Part shown: positions 57,601-60,880 of the stretch, in pieces
How positions within the stretch are numbered: position 1 is the stretch's first letter
Layout: every line of letters begins with the position of its first letter
From: Haemaphysalis longicornis
Lineage: Eukaryota; Arthropoda; Arachnida; Ixodida; Ixodidae
Assembly: GCA_013339765.2 (NCBI GenBank)
Contig: CM023457.1
Location: 80,410,192 to 80,474,191 of the forward strand
Direction of reading: 5' to 3'
Length of the DNA: 64,000 nucleotides
The notes under the pieces: generated by a model
Seen by the model: only the letters and a program-made list of their open reading frames with translations
What the model was told of the DNA's origin: nothing
Databases searched by the model: none
Made by a program: the position numbers and the translations under genes

Positions 57601-60410
57601 TACCAGTGTTCATTATAGAGAGGTTCAACTCTATTAATGTAAGAATACGCATTAATAGAGGCCCTAAATTGGTACAGTACGGCTCTCGAAATCATTGTAG
57701 TTAATGCAAATACACGTAGACACCCACAAAACTTGTCATTACAAACTGCGTACAATCCATGCCGCCTGCGTTAGTGCGTAACATGACGTTAATGTGCACA
57801 ACCGTGGCCAGCAACACAAGCGAGTGCCAATTAAAATGCACACCTCAGCTGCTCACAGAATTCTGCTAGCCTTTGACCCCCCCCCTCAGTACCATGCATG
57901 CAGTGGCCGTTACAAAGACAATTAAACGCCATCAACATTGTGCAATCCCACCCTAGGGGGTACGACATGCCACGTGGGGTAGACTGCCCAACAGCAATAC
58001 GTTCACTAATTACAACATTTAGCAATAGTCCCGGGTGGTGGCTTGAAGATCATGTGCATTTTTGGCGACAGCTGCCCTGCTGTGAGGGTTTACAAAATTT
58101 GTGTTTCGGATTGTGTTATTAATAAGTGACGGAGGAGTTGCAGGACTCGGAGCAGCTGGACTCTAAAATGAAAAAGAAATGGAAAGGATGATGGTGTTAG
58201 AGCTTGAGACCCTGTGTTCGTATCTGTTTGGATTTGTCGGCCATATATTCAAGTAGCTGCACAAGCACCAACGCTGCCTTGCCTCCAAAATTAGGCGCCA
58301 TGCCTAATAATTTCCCCCGTGTTGCATCCCGACAGACGCAGACTGCGGGGTTCAATTGGTGTCACACTGAATGTGTGGCCCTCTTCCCAACCCCTACTAC
58401 ATCTCGTGCGTACCGCAACTGCGCGTTTCGAGAAAACATGGGCTTCTCATAAGCTATAATTGGCACTTAATTCTTACTTCTTGCAAGGCGTAGGCAAAAA
58501 GAGATGCGATTGGCTCAACGAGAATGAACGCTACATTTCAATCAATATTTTTACAACGCAGTCTTCATTTCTCAAGGCCCCTCAGGAACAAGTTCCCCTA
58601 GCTTCCGCCCACAGTAACCACCACTAGGCAGTAAAATACCCAGTTGCAAAGCTGTGCCTGATCAACGCTCAAGATTGTTGCATTTCTCTCTCCATCACGC
58701 TTTTATTTGCGCAGTTAACTCGACTACTGCCCTGTTCTACCGTCATGACGCACCTATCGCACGCAAACAGCGCTTAAGACGGCGCGTGATGACGCGAGCG
58801 CGCTGCACAACAGCACGTCTGTCGAGTTGGGAAACGGTCAGAGTGCGTGCGAACACGCAAAAACGTAAATTAATCCGGGAAAAAGCAGACACTGCGGGAT
58901 TTTATCTTCACGCCGGCGGCAAGGACTGCAGTGCCGGCTAGCGGAAGCGTTTGTAAACATTCCGCTAAACGCAGTAGTCGCCGGCACAAGGAAGCGTTTG
59001 CCGTTTCCTCGTCCACGGAAAGGATATAAAAAAAAAACCCAAAACAGCTACGGACGTCTTACATAAGGGCTGAGCGTTTGCATAAACTGCCTTGCAGCGC
59101 TTTCCTTATCACCACAGCAAACCAGTTTCACCAAACTTGTAGCCGAGGAATTTCAACGCTTGCCGGTCGGGCAAATCGTTTCGGCACGCTCGTTGACGCG
59201 AATGAATGAACGAATGGCGTAAACCACTTCGGCCGCGATAACCGGATACAGCGCACCGGAGACTCTAGCCGAGAACGACAGCGTCTCGGCCGGAGCGTGC
59301 TCGTCCCTTTGTTCGAAAGCTGCCCTGTCACAAGGACTGCGTTTCGGGCAATACATCATTATGGCGAAGACCCTGCTGTCACTTTTGTCTCTCCGTGCGT
59401 TCTAGCCTCCGTAATGAGACGAACCAAATATGCAACATGTAGGAGAGCCGGCCGTGCGGGAACTAAAAAAAAAAAGAAAAAAAAGGGCTAACGTCGGAAA
59501 AAAAATATCGTCGACTGTTTTCAGCGATCAGGGTCGGCTGACGACAACCCGGAGATAAAAGTGAACGCATCGCACTATCGTGTTCGGCCCGAAGGCAGTT
59601 CCGGGATTGGATTAGGCCTAGCACCGCCGAAGTTGCCCAGCAAAGGAATAGGCCTAAATCGCGGCGGCGCCGGTAGCGGCGAATGCGTCCGGCCGCACTC
59701 GATAGACATTCCGCGTGCCCGGAGCGGCAGGGGCCGCGCGTGCGACTCCGCTCGCGGAGCGGGGGACTCACCTTGTAGGTGAGCTTGAGCTGCGCCGAGG
59801 AAAAGTATCGCGGCGGGTCGAAAATGGCGTACTCGGCGTCCTCTGCCATGAGACCGTGGAAGCCGTTCTCGCGGCAGAAGGCGATCACCTCCTGCCGGTG
59901 GTCGTCCATGGAGCAGAGCACGGTCACGTTCAGGTGCCGCAGCGCCATGCGCAGGCAGGTCCTCAGGCAGACGGGCGCGATCCACCACACTTTCGGTGGC
60001 GGGGTGGCCTTAGTGGCGACGTGCTTGAGCACCTGGCCCACCTTGCGGCGCTCGGCCTGCTGCTGCCGGTGCCACTCCTCGAGCCGCTGGGGCTCGAGGC
60101 TGCCGTTGAAGAACACGGCTAGCTCGATGTTGTTGTTCTGGATCGTCTGGATCAGCACCGACAGGAACTGCACCATGCGGTTCCACTGCCCGCCGCACAC
60201 CCAGTCGGAGAAGTAGCCGCCGTAGAGACGGTCTAGGCAGCATTCGCCGTCCACGACCAGGCACAGCCGGTTGCCGGCGGGAGAACGCGGGTTTCCGCGG
60301 CCCCCTGGACGACGGACCGCCGCGTTGCGCGCGATTTTAAGCAGGTCCACGGGCACGCAAGCGCCCGGGCAGTTGGCCTCGATGAACTTCTGCAGGGCCT
60401 GAATACCCAT
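7940..60410 (-). CDS. FAM120A-like: FAM120A-like gene, full coding span (exons joined below)
   Basis: The gene runs right to left, from ATG at 60410 to TAG at 7940-7942. Fifteen ancestral exons join with GT-AG borders and matching phases into 3456 nt (1151 residues plus stop), if the insertion in exon 2 is removed. Conserved blocks in family order include the FEN1-like start, the ENGFHGL block, LAALLGN, GLMSPWIYQLL, QRLWLG, RQELDAFLAQAV, ALFANDACG and QLEIAG. Vertebrate FAM120A is an RNA-binding scaffold linked to Src/PI3K signalling under oxidative stress, and its paralogue FAM120B is a PPAR-gamma coactivator; the tick role is inferred only from family membership. Exons are GC-rich, introns are AT-rich and full of transposons. 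The weak points are the interrupted exon 2 and the fast-evolving exons 4-6 and 13-15, placed mainly by splice signals and phase. Confidence 0.93.
8246..9121. mobile_element. Non-autonomous DNA element (MITE-like)
   Basis: It lies in intron 14. The left end reads GGGCCATGCAGACAAAATCA and the reverse complement of the right end reads GGGGCCATGCAGACAAAACA, followed on both sides by a further related stretch. No coding capacity was recognised. A diverged relative with ends AAGGAGCCATGAAG occupies about 26037-27389. Superfamily not determined. Confidence 0.6.
9476..9582 (-). CDS. FAM120A-like exon 14
   Basis: The acceptor is CATTTCAG just above 9582 and the donor is GACAA|GTGAGT at 9476/9475. It encodes residues 1046-1080, a basic stretch (NRRTNKKKTSKPGKEE, then KLAGKGRGCTIETGD), and leaves AA for the next exon. 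If the donor is not used, the reading frame stops three bases later (GAC AAG TGA), giving a shorter C-terminus ending GDK. The basic composition fits a nuclear-localisation or RNA-binding tail, but that is inference. Confidence 0.8.
9712..9790 (-). CDS. FAM120A-like exon 13 (79-nt microexon)
   Basis: It is bounded by CCCCTGTCTGCAG| and CACTCAG|GTAGGA. Its 79 nt convert phase 2 from exon 12 into phase 0 for exon 14. Without it, direct joining of exons 12 and 14 gives an immediate TGA. It encodes Arg1019 across the junction and residues to 1045, including YGG and FNRRPGAPF. Similarity is weak, but this is the only sequence I found in the interval that fits both splice sites and phase. Confidence 0.75.
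10548..10903 (-). CDS. FAM120A-like exon 12, Gly/Pro/Arg-rich
   Basis: The acceptor is TTCTTCTCGCGTCCAG and the donor GGGAG|GTGAGT. It encodes residues 901-1018 plus two bases. The start VEFARAPLPAMGG leads into a Pro/Gly/Met-rich run with PPPPPPRGPRG, then QLEIAGVGSLLGG and RGPPLPPQVTSVGG. The last two blocks match the family's KLEIAG and PLQVVSVGG blocks in order and spacing. In vertebrate FAM120A this C-terminal region contributes to RNA binding, and the RG-rich composition here agrees. Confidence 0.92.
11087..11175. repeat. (GA)n microsatellite in intron 11
   Basis: About 89 bp of GA dinucleotides with one interruption near 11131. On the transcribed strand it is a (UC)n tract inside the 400-nt intron between exons 11 and 12. 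Such tracts bind PTB-type proteins in animals, so it could affect splicing (inference). Long Ser-Leu ORFs over it are artefacts of the repeat. Confidence 0.95.
11304..11516 (-). CDS. FAM120A-like exon 11
   Basis: The borders are CCTCCTGTGGCAG| and GGGCTGCAG|GTGATC; 213 nt, phase 0 on both sides, residues 830-900. Visible blocks are GVEHALFANDACG, PVPWLMCCPWLYFDGKLF, then QIDQVAKVERMRAAILEGLQ. They follow the vertebrate order (ALFANDACG, CCPW.YFDGKLFQ.KLL, DQAAKVEKMR..VLEGL) almost residue for residue. This is one of the best conserved parts of the protein. Confidence 0.97.
12297..12455 (-). CDS. FAM120A-like exon 10
   Basis: The borders are CTGCCTGCAG| and CTTCCTACAG|GTGGGT; 159 nt, phase 0-0, residues 777-829. 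It holds LRRQELDAFLAQAVSPQL followed by RGAQLAALFLQ, matching the family's RRQELDAFLAQALSP and RGIQLSALFM. The spacer between them differs from vertebrates, as expected for a loop. Confidence 0.96.
12660..13112. mobile_element. Foldback-type element, degenerate copy
   Basis: It lies in intron 9. It contains two diverged arms in inverted order: CAGTTTTTTGATGCATCGCT near 12731 and its counterpart GCACCAAAAAACCGATTCTC near 12848. The tail runs to a TTAA at 13113-13116 through CATATTTGAAATCAGT and a GTTTTAAG motif. The same layout is better preserved at about 38450-38925. Confidence 0.6.
13117..15319. mobile_element. TTAA-flanked DNA element A
   Basis: TTAA occurs at 13113-13116 and 15320-15323. 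The left end is GGGGGGAGGTGGGGATC and the reverse complement of the right end is GGGGGGACGCGGGGATC, so the ends agree except for a 2-bp swap. TTAA duplication is typical of piggyBac and Kolobok superfamilies. No transposase was recognised in its 2.2 kb. The right end is GC-rich and holds CCAAGATGGC (15072-15081), a YY1-like site. It sits back to back with element B. Confidence 0.7.
15536..17783. mobile_element. TTAA-flanked DNA element B, opposite orientation to A
   Basis: TTAA occurs at 15532-15535 and 17784-17787. The GGGGGGACGCGGG end is now on the left and the GGGGGGAGGTGGG end on the right, the mirror of element A 212 bp away. GCCATCTTGG (15777-15786) lies about 240 bp from the ACGCGGG end, the same layout as in A. 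The interior contains degenerate tandem duplication with a period near 700 bp: related segments start near 16297 and 16994, and near 16560 and 17288. No transposase was recognised. Confidence 0.7.
17900..19225 (+). mobile_element. Diverged copy of the 47.6-49.2 kb repeat
   Basis: It resembles 47609-49179 in opposite orientation. Shared stretches include the segment around 18060-18380 (CATATTTGGCGCTACAACGC), the CCACCCAAAATAGCAAAATTTG block near 18822, and a terminus near 19196-19240 (GACCCCTCAAAATTGGTCAA) leading to GAGTTAAG. The left end is unclear, perhaps lost beside element B. Short ORFs here are not convincing genes. Confidence 0.55.
19740..20235. mobile_element. Repeat with a TTAA end
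   Basis: The right boundary reads TTTAAGACCAGTGTGCCCTC then TTAA at about 20232. That end resembles the terminus of the foldback family at about 38890-38915 (GTTTTAAGACCAGTGTCCCC). The left boundary is not resolved, and no coding sequence is recognised. Confidence 0.4.
20361..20710 (-). CDS. FAM120A-like exon 9
   Basis: The acceptor is CTCGCGCAACAG| and the donor ATGACGCAG|GTACGTGG; 350 nt, residues 660-776, phase 1 in and 0 out. A Ser-rich start and an EWLGRSSSSSS stretch precede the conserved part: YELVEGVQLGWPVPTVQRLW, LGPSMDDKKCRLRAFLSCLR, SDVPLMLNTAYVPQHLL and VVLRFLMTQ. These match the vertebrate LKRLWLGKAVEDKNRRMRAF block and its downstream MLN..VP.HL motif. The Ser runs appear specific to this lineage. 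Confidence 0.97.
22032..22209. mobile_element. 178-bp MITE with TA duplication
   Basis: The two ends are CAGTAGCTGACCG followed by a T-run, and the exact mirror CGGTCAGCTACTG preceded by an A-run, each flanked by TA. No coding capacity. It is nested inside the 21461-22434 element, so it inserted later. Confidence 0.8.
22218..22252. repeat. Perfect 35-bp palindrome
   Basis: Two exact 17-bp arms (GAAGGAGACGACACGCT and its complement) meet at a single central base, 22235. The right arm is the start of the adjacent tandem duplication at 22233-22357. Confidence 0.95.
22233..22357. repeat. Two-unit tandem duplication, about 65 bp period
   Basis: Both units carry GTGTCGTCTCCTTCTT and GCGCTGTTCCCCTCCTTCAA in the same order. 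The first unit overlaps the palindrome. Confidence 0.85.
22540..24530. mobile_element. Two-kilobase element with long imperfect inverted ends
   Basis: The left end reads TTATTGGCGGTGAG, then a GC-rich stretch, TGACGTCGGCTTAGGGATTC. The reverse complement of the right end reads CTATTGGCGGTGAG, a GC-rich stretch, TGACGTCAGCTTAGGGATTC. About 75 bp pair with gaps. No coding sequence was recognised between them. Exact termini and target duplication are unresolved. Confidence 0.5.
24721..24943 (-). CDS. FAM120A-like exon 8
   Basis: The borders are CGCTGCTCCCCCAG| and GCCGAAG|GTGAGG; 223 nt, residues 586-659, phase 0 in and 1 out. It begins GAIKIPVAIEDEA and continues LPSGVALFRPIRQMVYAVLF, matching the family's GEIKIAVSIEDEA and ALLYRPVRQYVYGVLF. 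A Ser/Ala-rich tail (ASSADSSSKSKDG) replaces the vertebrate linker. Confidence 0.97.
25743..25890. mobile_element. Right end of a TA-type element (family of 28241-29380)
   Basis: This segment matches 29239-29380 over about 145 bp, including TTCGCTTCAACGAATTT, ATGAAATTTTTCGC and a degenerate form of the terminal TTGTAGCGGGATTCGACTG. The matching left end was not found nearby, so the copy is truncated. Confidence 0.55.
26037..27389. mobile_element. Element with GGAGCCATGAAG inverted ends
   Basis: The left end is AAAGGAGCCATGAAGAG and the reversed right end is AAAGGAGCCATGAAGAC, the same family as 8246-9121. It carries a tRNA-like sequence at 26491. The SINE at 27392 used the right terminus as its target, which dates the SINE as younger. 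Confidence 0.55.
26491..26564 (+). tRNA. tRNA-like sequence, probably a tRNA pseudogene or SINE head
   Basis: The ends GCGTCCG and CGGATGC form a 7-bp acceptor stem with one G-U pair. Box A (TGGCTTAGTCGG) and a four-pair D stem fit. The anticodon arm has one C-A mismatch and the loop CTGCGGC would give anticodon GCG (Arg). Box B is degenerate (GATCGAAAC) and the T stem does not pair well. No CCA is encoded, and a T-run terminator follows. A functional tRNA is unlikely. Confidence 0.45.
27392..27635 (-). mobile_element. Full-length tRNA-derived SINE
   Basis: On the minus strand it starts with a tRNA-like head (box A GTGGCTCAGTGGCTAAGG, box B GGTTCGATTCC), continues through a body with GCACGTTAAAGATCCCC, and ends in an AATC-type tail. 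It is flanked by an exact 14-bp target duplication GCTCCTTTATGGGA at 27378-27391 and 27636-27649. It resembles the tRNA-headed SINEs I associate with ticks; the family name cannot be confirmed here. Confidence 0.9.
28241..29380. mobile_element. TA-flanked DNA element, 1.14 kb
   Basis: TA pairs lie at 28239-28240 and 29381-29382. The left end is CAGTCTAATCCCGCTACAA and the reversed right end CAGTCGAATCCCGCTACAA. Repeated CTTCAACGAAAT motifs lie inside both ends. No transposase is visible, so it is probably non-autonomous Tc1/mariner-type. It holds the 110-bp tandem duplication at 28695. Confidence 0.75.
28695..28914. repeat. Tandem duplication, two 110-bp units
   Basis: The second unit starts at 28805 and repeats the first with one difference seen (G28700 versus A28810). 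Near identity points to a recent duplication or an assembly duplication. Confidence 0.93.
30567..30801 (-). mobile_element. Full-length tRNA-derived SINE, diverged copy
   Basis: Same family as 27392-27635, with tRNA-like head at the high end and the body GAGGCGCGCCG near 30607. An exact 13-bp target duplication AAGATGGAATTTG lies at 30554-30566 and 30802-30814. It inserted in intron 7, about 100 bp from the exon 7 donor. Confidence 0.88.
30898..31080 (-). CDS. FAM120A-like exon 7
   Basis: The borders are CCCCCGCTGCAG| and CTCTCGCAG|GTGCGG; 183 nt, phase 0-0, residues 525-585. A Gly-rich start is followed by PKLPKVPPEVMRTASERHQK and GLMSPWIYQLLSQ, matching the vertebrate PPVAPEVLRVAEHRHKKGLM block. 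Intron 6, between this exon and exon 6, is only 169 nt, the second shortest in the gene after intron 13. Confidence 0.96.
31250..31452 (-). CDS. FAM120A-like exon 6, low-complexity
   Basis: The acceptor is GTTATTCAG| and the donor GCACGCAAG|GTGGGG; 203 nt, phase 1 in and 0 out, residues 457-524. It is Ser/Gly/Pro-rich (NGGPLVGPSSSSSNSSSPG, then RQSPKSWQARK). No residue-level match to vertebrates is claimed. It is supported by the open frame, GC content, splice sites and phase. Just past the donor, 31168-31240 has short imperfect repeats of GTGAAAGTA and AGTACCAGT. Confidence 0.82.
32311..33444. mobile_element. Pogo/Tigger-like DNA element remnant
   Basis: TA lies at 32309-32310 and 33445-33446. 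The left end CCGTATTTACTCGCGTAAT mirrors the right end ATTACGCGAGTAAATACGG. A second left-type end starts at 32536 and a second right-type motif at about 33357, suggesting nested or tandemly duplicated termini. The interior has a helix-turn-helix fragment on the minus strand. Confidence 0.8.
32772..32999 (-). pseudogene. Transposase N-terminal helix-turn-helix fragment
   Basis: The frame contains MGRNASYTAAFKLKAKEYAI followed by EHGNRAAGRHFGV. The pattern of a start with basic residues, AAFKLKxxEYA and NRAAGRHFGV is that of Brinker/pogo-type DNA-binding domains of Tigger-like transposases. Only this domain remains; the DDE catalytic part is missing, so the element cannot move itself. Confidence 0.7.
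33971..37050 (-). mobile_element. hAT-like DNA transposon, 3080 bp
   Basis: The left end CAGGGTTCGTACAGGT and reversed right end CAGGGTGCGCACAGGT form imperfect terminal inverted repeats. Both ends are followed by arrays of TTCAAGG and TTTTCAAGGAC motifs. TGAATA is duplicated at 33965-33970 and 37051-37056. Six bases is shorter than the usual 8 bp of hAT, so the superfamily call is tentative. A decayed transposase fills 34304-36635. It lies in intron 5 in sense orientation with the host gene. Confidence 0.85.
34304..36635 (-). pseudogene. Frameshifted hAT-like transposase
   Basis: Four overlapping frames read in order: a zinc-finger segment with CKLCCKTF and HMKSAKHI (36273-36635), a catalytic-like segment with LFDES and SMDGPNVN (35600-36304), a helical segment (34852-35433), and a C-terminal part with LVLSHGQATVERGFSVNRQ plus a coiled-coil tail (34304-34855). 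Frame changes near 36290, 35620 and 34890 break it. The C-terminal ERGFS motif resembles the hAT dimerisation region. The long frames imply decay is recent. Confidence 0.8.
37060..37960. repeat. Three diverged tandem units
   Basis: A motif of about 60 bp recurs near 37250, 37500 and 37925 (forms such as GATGATAGTGTGGTGAAGAA and ATTGTGCTAGG), each followed by a GC-rich part. The minus-strand frames 37076-37393 and 37470-37910 share a peptide pattern, MTI..T..HH.II, reflecting the repeat, not a recognised gene. Confidence 0.55.
38033..38083. repeat. GTCGGCCATGG minisatellite
   Basis: Three copies of GTCGGCCATGG and a partial fourth occur within 51 bp in intron 5. Confidence 0.8.
38450..38925. 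mobile_element. Foldback element with long palindromic arms
   Basis: Arms of about 85 bp at about 38495-38580 and 38620-38705 are inverted copies (for example GCAGTTTTTTGATGCATCGC against GCGATGCACCAAAAAACTGC). A loop of about 40 bp separates them. The tail CATATTTGAAATCAGT to GACCAGTGTCCCCCC is shared with 12960-13112 and, in part, 17690-17783. Non-coding. Confidence 0.8.
39745..39898 (-). CDS. FAM120A-like exon 5
   Basis: The acceptor is TTTTGTTGGCAG| and the donor AACG|GTGAGT; 154 nt, phase 0 in and 1 out, residues 406-456. It reads LSSLTAYRQATGGGYPANG and later RRNSTEDDSPIAPDAN. Acidic, Ser-rich linker composition resembles the vertebrate middle region but cannot be aligned with confidence. 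Splice sites, phase and GC content support it. Confidence 0.83.
41180..41280 (-). CDS. FAM120A-like exon 4
   Basis: The acceptor is CCGGCCCCACAG| and the donor AGTGAG|GTGGGT; 101 nt, phase 1 in and 0 out, residues 372-405. It encodes a Ser/Pro/Asp-rich linker (PSLDLSSPGEDGLSRSD, then ASETAESE). Placement rests on the phase match with exons 3 and 5 and on clean splice signals. Confidence 0.8.
41810..44363. mobile_element. TTAA-flanked DNA element, 2554 bp
   Basis: TTAA lies at 41806-41809 and 44364-44367. The ends AGGGGTCCTGAAATGCC and (reversed) AGGGGCCCTGAAAGGCA are imperfect inverted repeats. The interior holds a diverged direct repeat of about 85 bp at 42541-42625 and 43988-44071 (sharing ACTCCGGCACTCCGCT) and a foldback MITE. 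TTAA indicates piggyBac or Kolobok type. No transposase was recognised. Confidence 0.7.
42983..43130. mobile_element. Foldback MITE, about 150 bp
   Basis: The left arm CTTGCGACGAAAGCGAGTGA mirrors the right arm with CGCTTGCGACGAAAGCGAGC on the other strand; internal GAATTC motifs are also mirrored. It is nested in the 41810-44363 element. A lone CACTTGCGACGAAAG at about 63813 may be a relic of the same family. Confidence 0.7.
44548..44857 (-). CDS. FAM120A-like exon 3
   Basis: The borders are CGTCGTTGCAG| and GGCAAGG|GTGGGG; 310 nt, phase 0 in and 1 out, residues 269-371. VIPPETLIPAVVGFVRGLPS, then EDLDALGARVF and VQRLKNCVHYYL follow the vertebrate VLPPCDVVIKAVADYVR, DLDAIAKDVF and VIRFKRAIGYY pattern. 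This is the helical end of the FEN1-like module. The remaining residues are an Ala/Ser-rich linker. Confidence 0.95.
45385..45517 (-). CDS. FAM120A-like exon 2, downstream part
   Basis: It runs from the duplicated segment to the donor GGAAAG|GTGGGC. From 45513 it encodes residues 226-268: VARSLNLHPHRFCVLAALLG, then NYLLSEEELAPFHRSL, matching the family's QLDLNPNRFPIFAALLGNH block. The upstream acceptor is missing because the 1281-bp insertion sits directly before it. A substitute AG lies at 45514-45515 (GCGAG|GTTGCG). See the insertion entry for the consequences. Confidence 0.93.
45517..46797. mobile_element. 1281-bp insertion splitting FAM120A-like exon 2
   Basis: The unit begins GCGTGGGAACTAG and ends AAGGGGGGTTA. 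It is present again at 61934-63214 with the same length and one substitution noticed (T46663 versus G63080). Exon sequence of 67 bp is exactly duplicated on either side (45451-45517 and 46798-46864). The ends are not inverted repeats, and no transposase, reverse transcriptase or terminal poly(A) is seen. Read through on the minus strand, a TAA occurs immediately at the junction (46795-46797). Splicing from GT at 46859-46860 to AG at 45514-45515 would remove 1347 nt and restore the exon exactly, but both sites are weak matches to consensus. Confidence 0.85.
46798..46896 (-). CDS. FAM120A-like exon 2, upstream part with duplicated segment
   Basis: The acceptor is CTCGGCACGCAG|. It starts GSLETREFILDEV, in phase with Lys213 at the end of exon 1 and matching the family's GKSLTTSQYLMHEV. 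Residues 214-225 are unique to this part. From 46864 downward the sequence is repeated at 45517-45451. It remains open for 33 codons and meets TAA at the insertion border. If the insertion is spliced as an intron, only 46861-46896 (36 nt) is used. Confidence 0.9.
47609..49179. mobile_element. TTAA-flanked piggyBac-like element, 1571 bp
   Basis: TTAA lies at 47605-47608 and 49180-49183. The left end is CTCTTTCGCTAGCGCC and the reversed right end CTCTTTCGCTACCAGCGCC. A related copy in the opposite orientation lies at about 17900-19225. The minus-strand frame 48485-48910 shares blocks with that copy but matches no transposase, so it is probably non-autonomous. It lies in intron 1. Confidence 0.75.
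49845..49956 (-). mobile_element. 5 prime-truncated SINE with target duplication
   Basis: Only the 3 prime body and the AATC-type tail of the SINE family are present; the tRNA-like head is missing. TTTGCAATCTC (11 bp) is duplicated at 49834-49844 and 49957-49967. Because both duplications are intact, truncation happened at insertion, as in LINE-driven incomplete reverse transcription. Confidence 0.88.
49968..53815. other. Intron 1, middle: little recognisable
   Basis: Apart from the GAAA repeat at 51564, I see no inverted termini, SINE heads or coding homology. Short ORFs are unsupported. Stretches near 50.0 kb and 52.3 kb are pyrimidine- or purine-rich only. Confidence 0.4.
51564..51614 (+). 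repeat. (GAAA)n microsatellite
   Basis: An A-run is followed by about ten GAAA units in intron 1. Overlapping Lys/Glu/Arg or Ser/Phe ORFs are artefacts. Confidence 0.95.
53820..54000 (+). mobile_element. LINE 3 prime-end fragment
   Basis: A frame reads RWGDEIKKFADINFAVAG, then GEAFARHWA and stop. This resembles the C-terminal pattern of non-LTR retrotransposon ORF2 (W-x-DEI..FA...W..VA and GEAF...W). A TG-rich and AT-rich tail follows. The copy is heavily 5 prime-truncated. Confidence 0.5.
54643..55796. mobile_element. hAT-like non-autonomous element, 1.15 kb
   Basis: The left end CAGGGTGTCTACCAA and reversed right end CAGGGGTCTACCAAC are inverted repeats. Inside both ends are arrays of TTTTCCCTGA and AATTCCCTGA. 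Layout is like the larger 33971-37050 element (CAGGGT end followed by short arrays), but the motifs differ. Target duplication unclear. It contains a poly(A) run near 54899. Confidence 0.65.
56366..56720 (-). mobile_element. Retroposon 3 prime end with TAAA-rich tail
   Basis: On the minus strand the sequence ends AATGCAGGACCTTCGGGTTC then TTAAATAAAAAATAAATAAA. Short A-rich tails like this mark LINE or SINE 3 prime ends. The upstream boundary and coding part are not identified. Confidence 0.4.
57052..57640. mobile_element. Possible pogo-type MITE
   Basis: The left end TACAGCCAAGCCCCGTGATAAC and the region of GTTCATTATAGAGAGGTTCAA near 57607 look like diverged inverted termini of the CAGT...GTTATAACGAA type. 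A GTTCGTTATATCCAAT motif lies inside. Boundaries are uncertain. Confidence 0.35.
57641..59771. other. Intron 1, promoter-proximal part: no gene seen
   Basis: GC content rises towards exon 1. A palindromic or repeat element is not evident. The minus-strand frame running from exon 1 through its donor is read-through, not coding. Confidence 0.4.
59772..60410 (-). CDS. FAM120A-like exon 1, FEN1/PIN-like domain
   Basis: It starts ATG at 60408-60410 (GGTATTCAGGCCCTG follows) and ends ACCTACAAG|GTGAGT: 639 nt, residues 1-213, phase 0. MGIQALQKFIEANCPG resembles the FEN1/XPG N-terminus. Visible blocks are LCLVVDGECCLDRLYGGYFS, ELAVFFNGSLEPQRLEEW, TPPPKVWW.APVC, EVIAFCRENGFHGL and AEDAEYAIFDPPRYFSSAQL. 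D54 aligns with a FEN1 metal ligand, but N102 replaces an Asp in the FDG-like motif and D191-x-E193 stands for DxD. Family members are regarded as inactive nucleases, so a binding role is likely. Confidence 0.97.
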
Positions 60411-60880
60411 GGCTAGTATCTTTGTCGTCGACGGCGATCACGGAAACACGCACACGCACGGACGAGAATGCACTACGGAGCGGAGCGATGCGGTGCCTGG
60501 CGCCGGTTAGCGGCCATCTTGGAGGCGGCTCGTCGACTCCCCATGTGGTGGGGGAGAACTCCGGTGTCCGGCCGGCGGGACTACACCCACCGTCGCTGAC
60601 GGTCGGCCCGCAGCAAGAGAGTTCTCCGCCGGCGTCTCACGTATCGAGGCTTCCTGTACTGTAGTCGAACGGTACGGATCGGACAGAGCGGGTCGCACAC
60701 GCAACGGCCGCTGCGGACGTTAGCTCGGCGGCGCAATTTCCTCGAAACAGTGCCCGACGGAAACTAGCCCGAAGTTCATTTCCAAAGCGCGATGAGAGAA
60801 GCACGCACGACCGCCAGCAGCGGGATCAAGTTCAATGAGCGAGTCTGGAACGCCTGGGTCGAGGGTAGATGACATTTACC
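60411..60880 (-). promoter_or_regulatory. GC-rich 5 prime UTR and promoter region
   Basis: The stretch upstream of the ATG is rich in CpG, as in many TATA-less promoters, and lacks repeats. A YY1-like site is present. The start site cannot be placed from sequence. An extra 5 prime non-coding exon upstream is possible. Confidence 0.5.
60513..60522 (-). promoter_or_regulatory. YY1-like site CCAAGATGGC
   Basis: On the minus strand it reads CCAAGATGGCCGC, close to the AAGATGGCGGC motif often found just downstream of start sites. It lies about 105 bp before the ATG. The same core occurs in elements A and B. Confidence 0.4.

Noticed and set aside
59463..59771. Extension of exon 1 frame beyond 59772
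   Set aside because: The frame continues to a distal stop, but a strong GTGAGT donor and the loss of family similarity at exactly that point show that it is intron.
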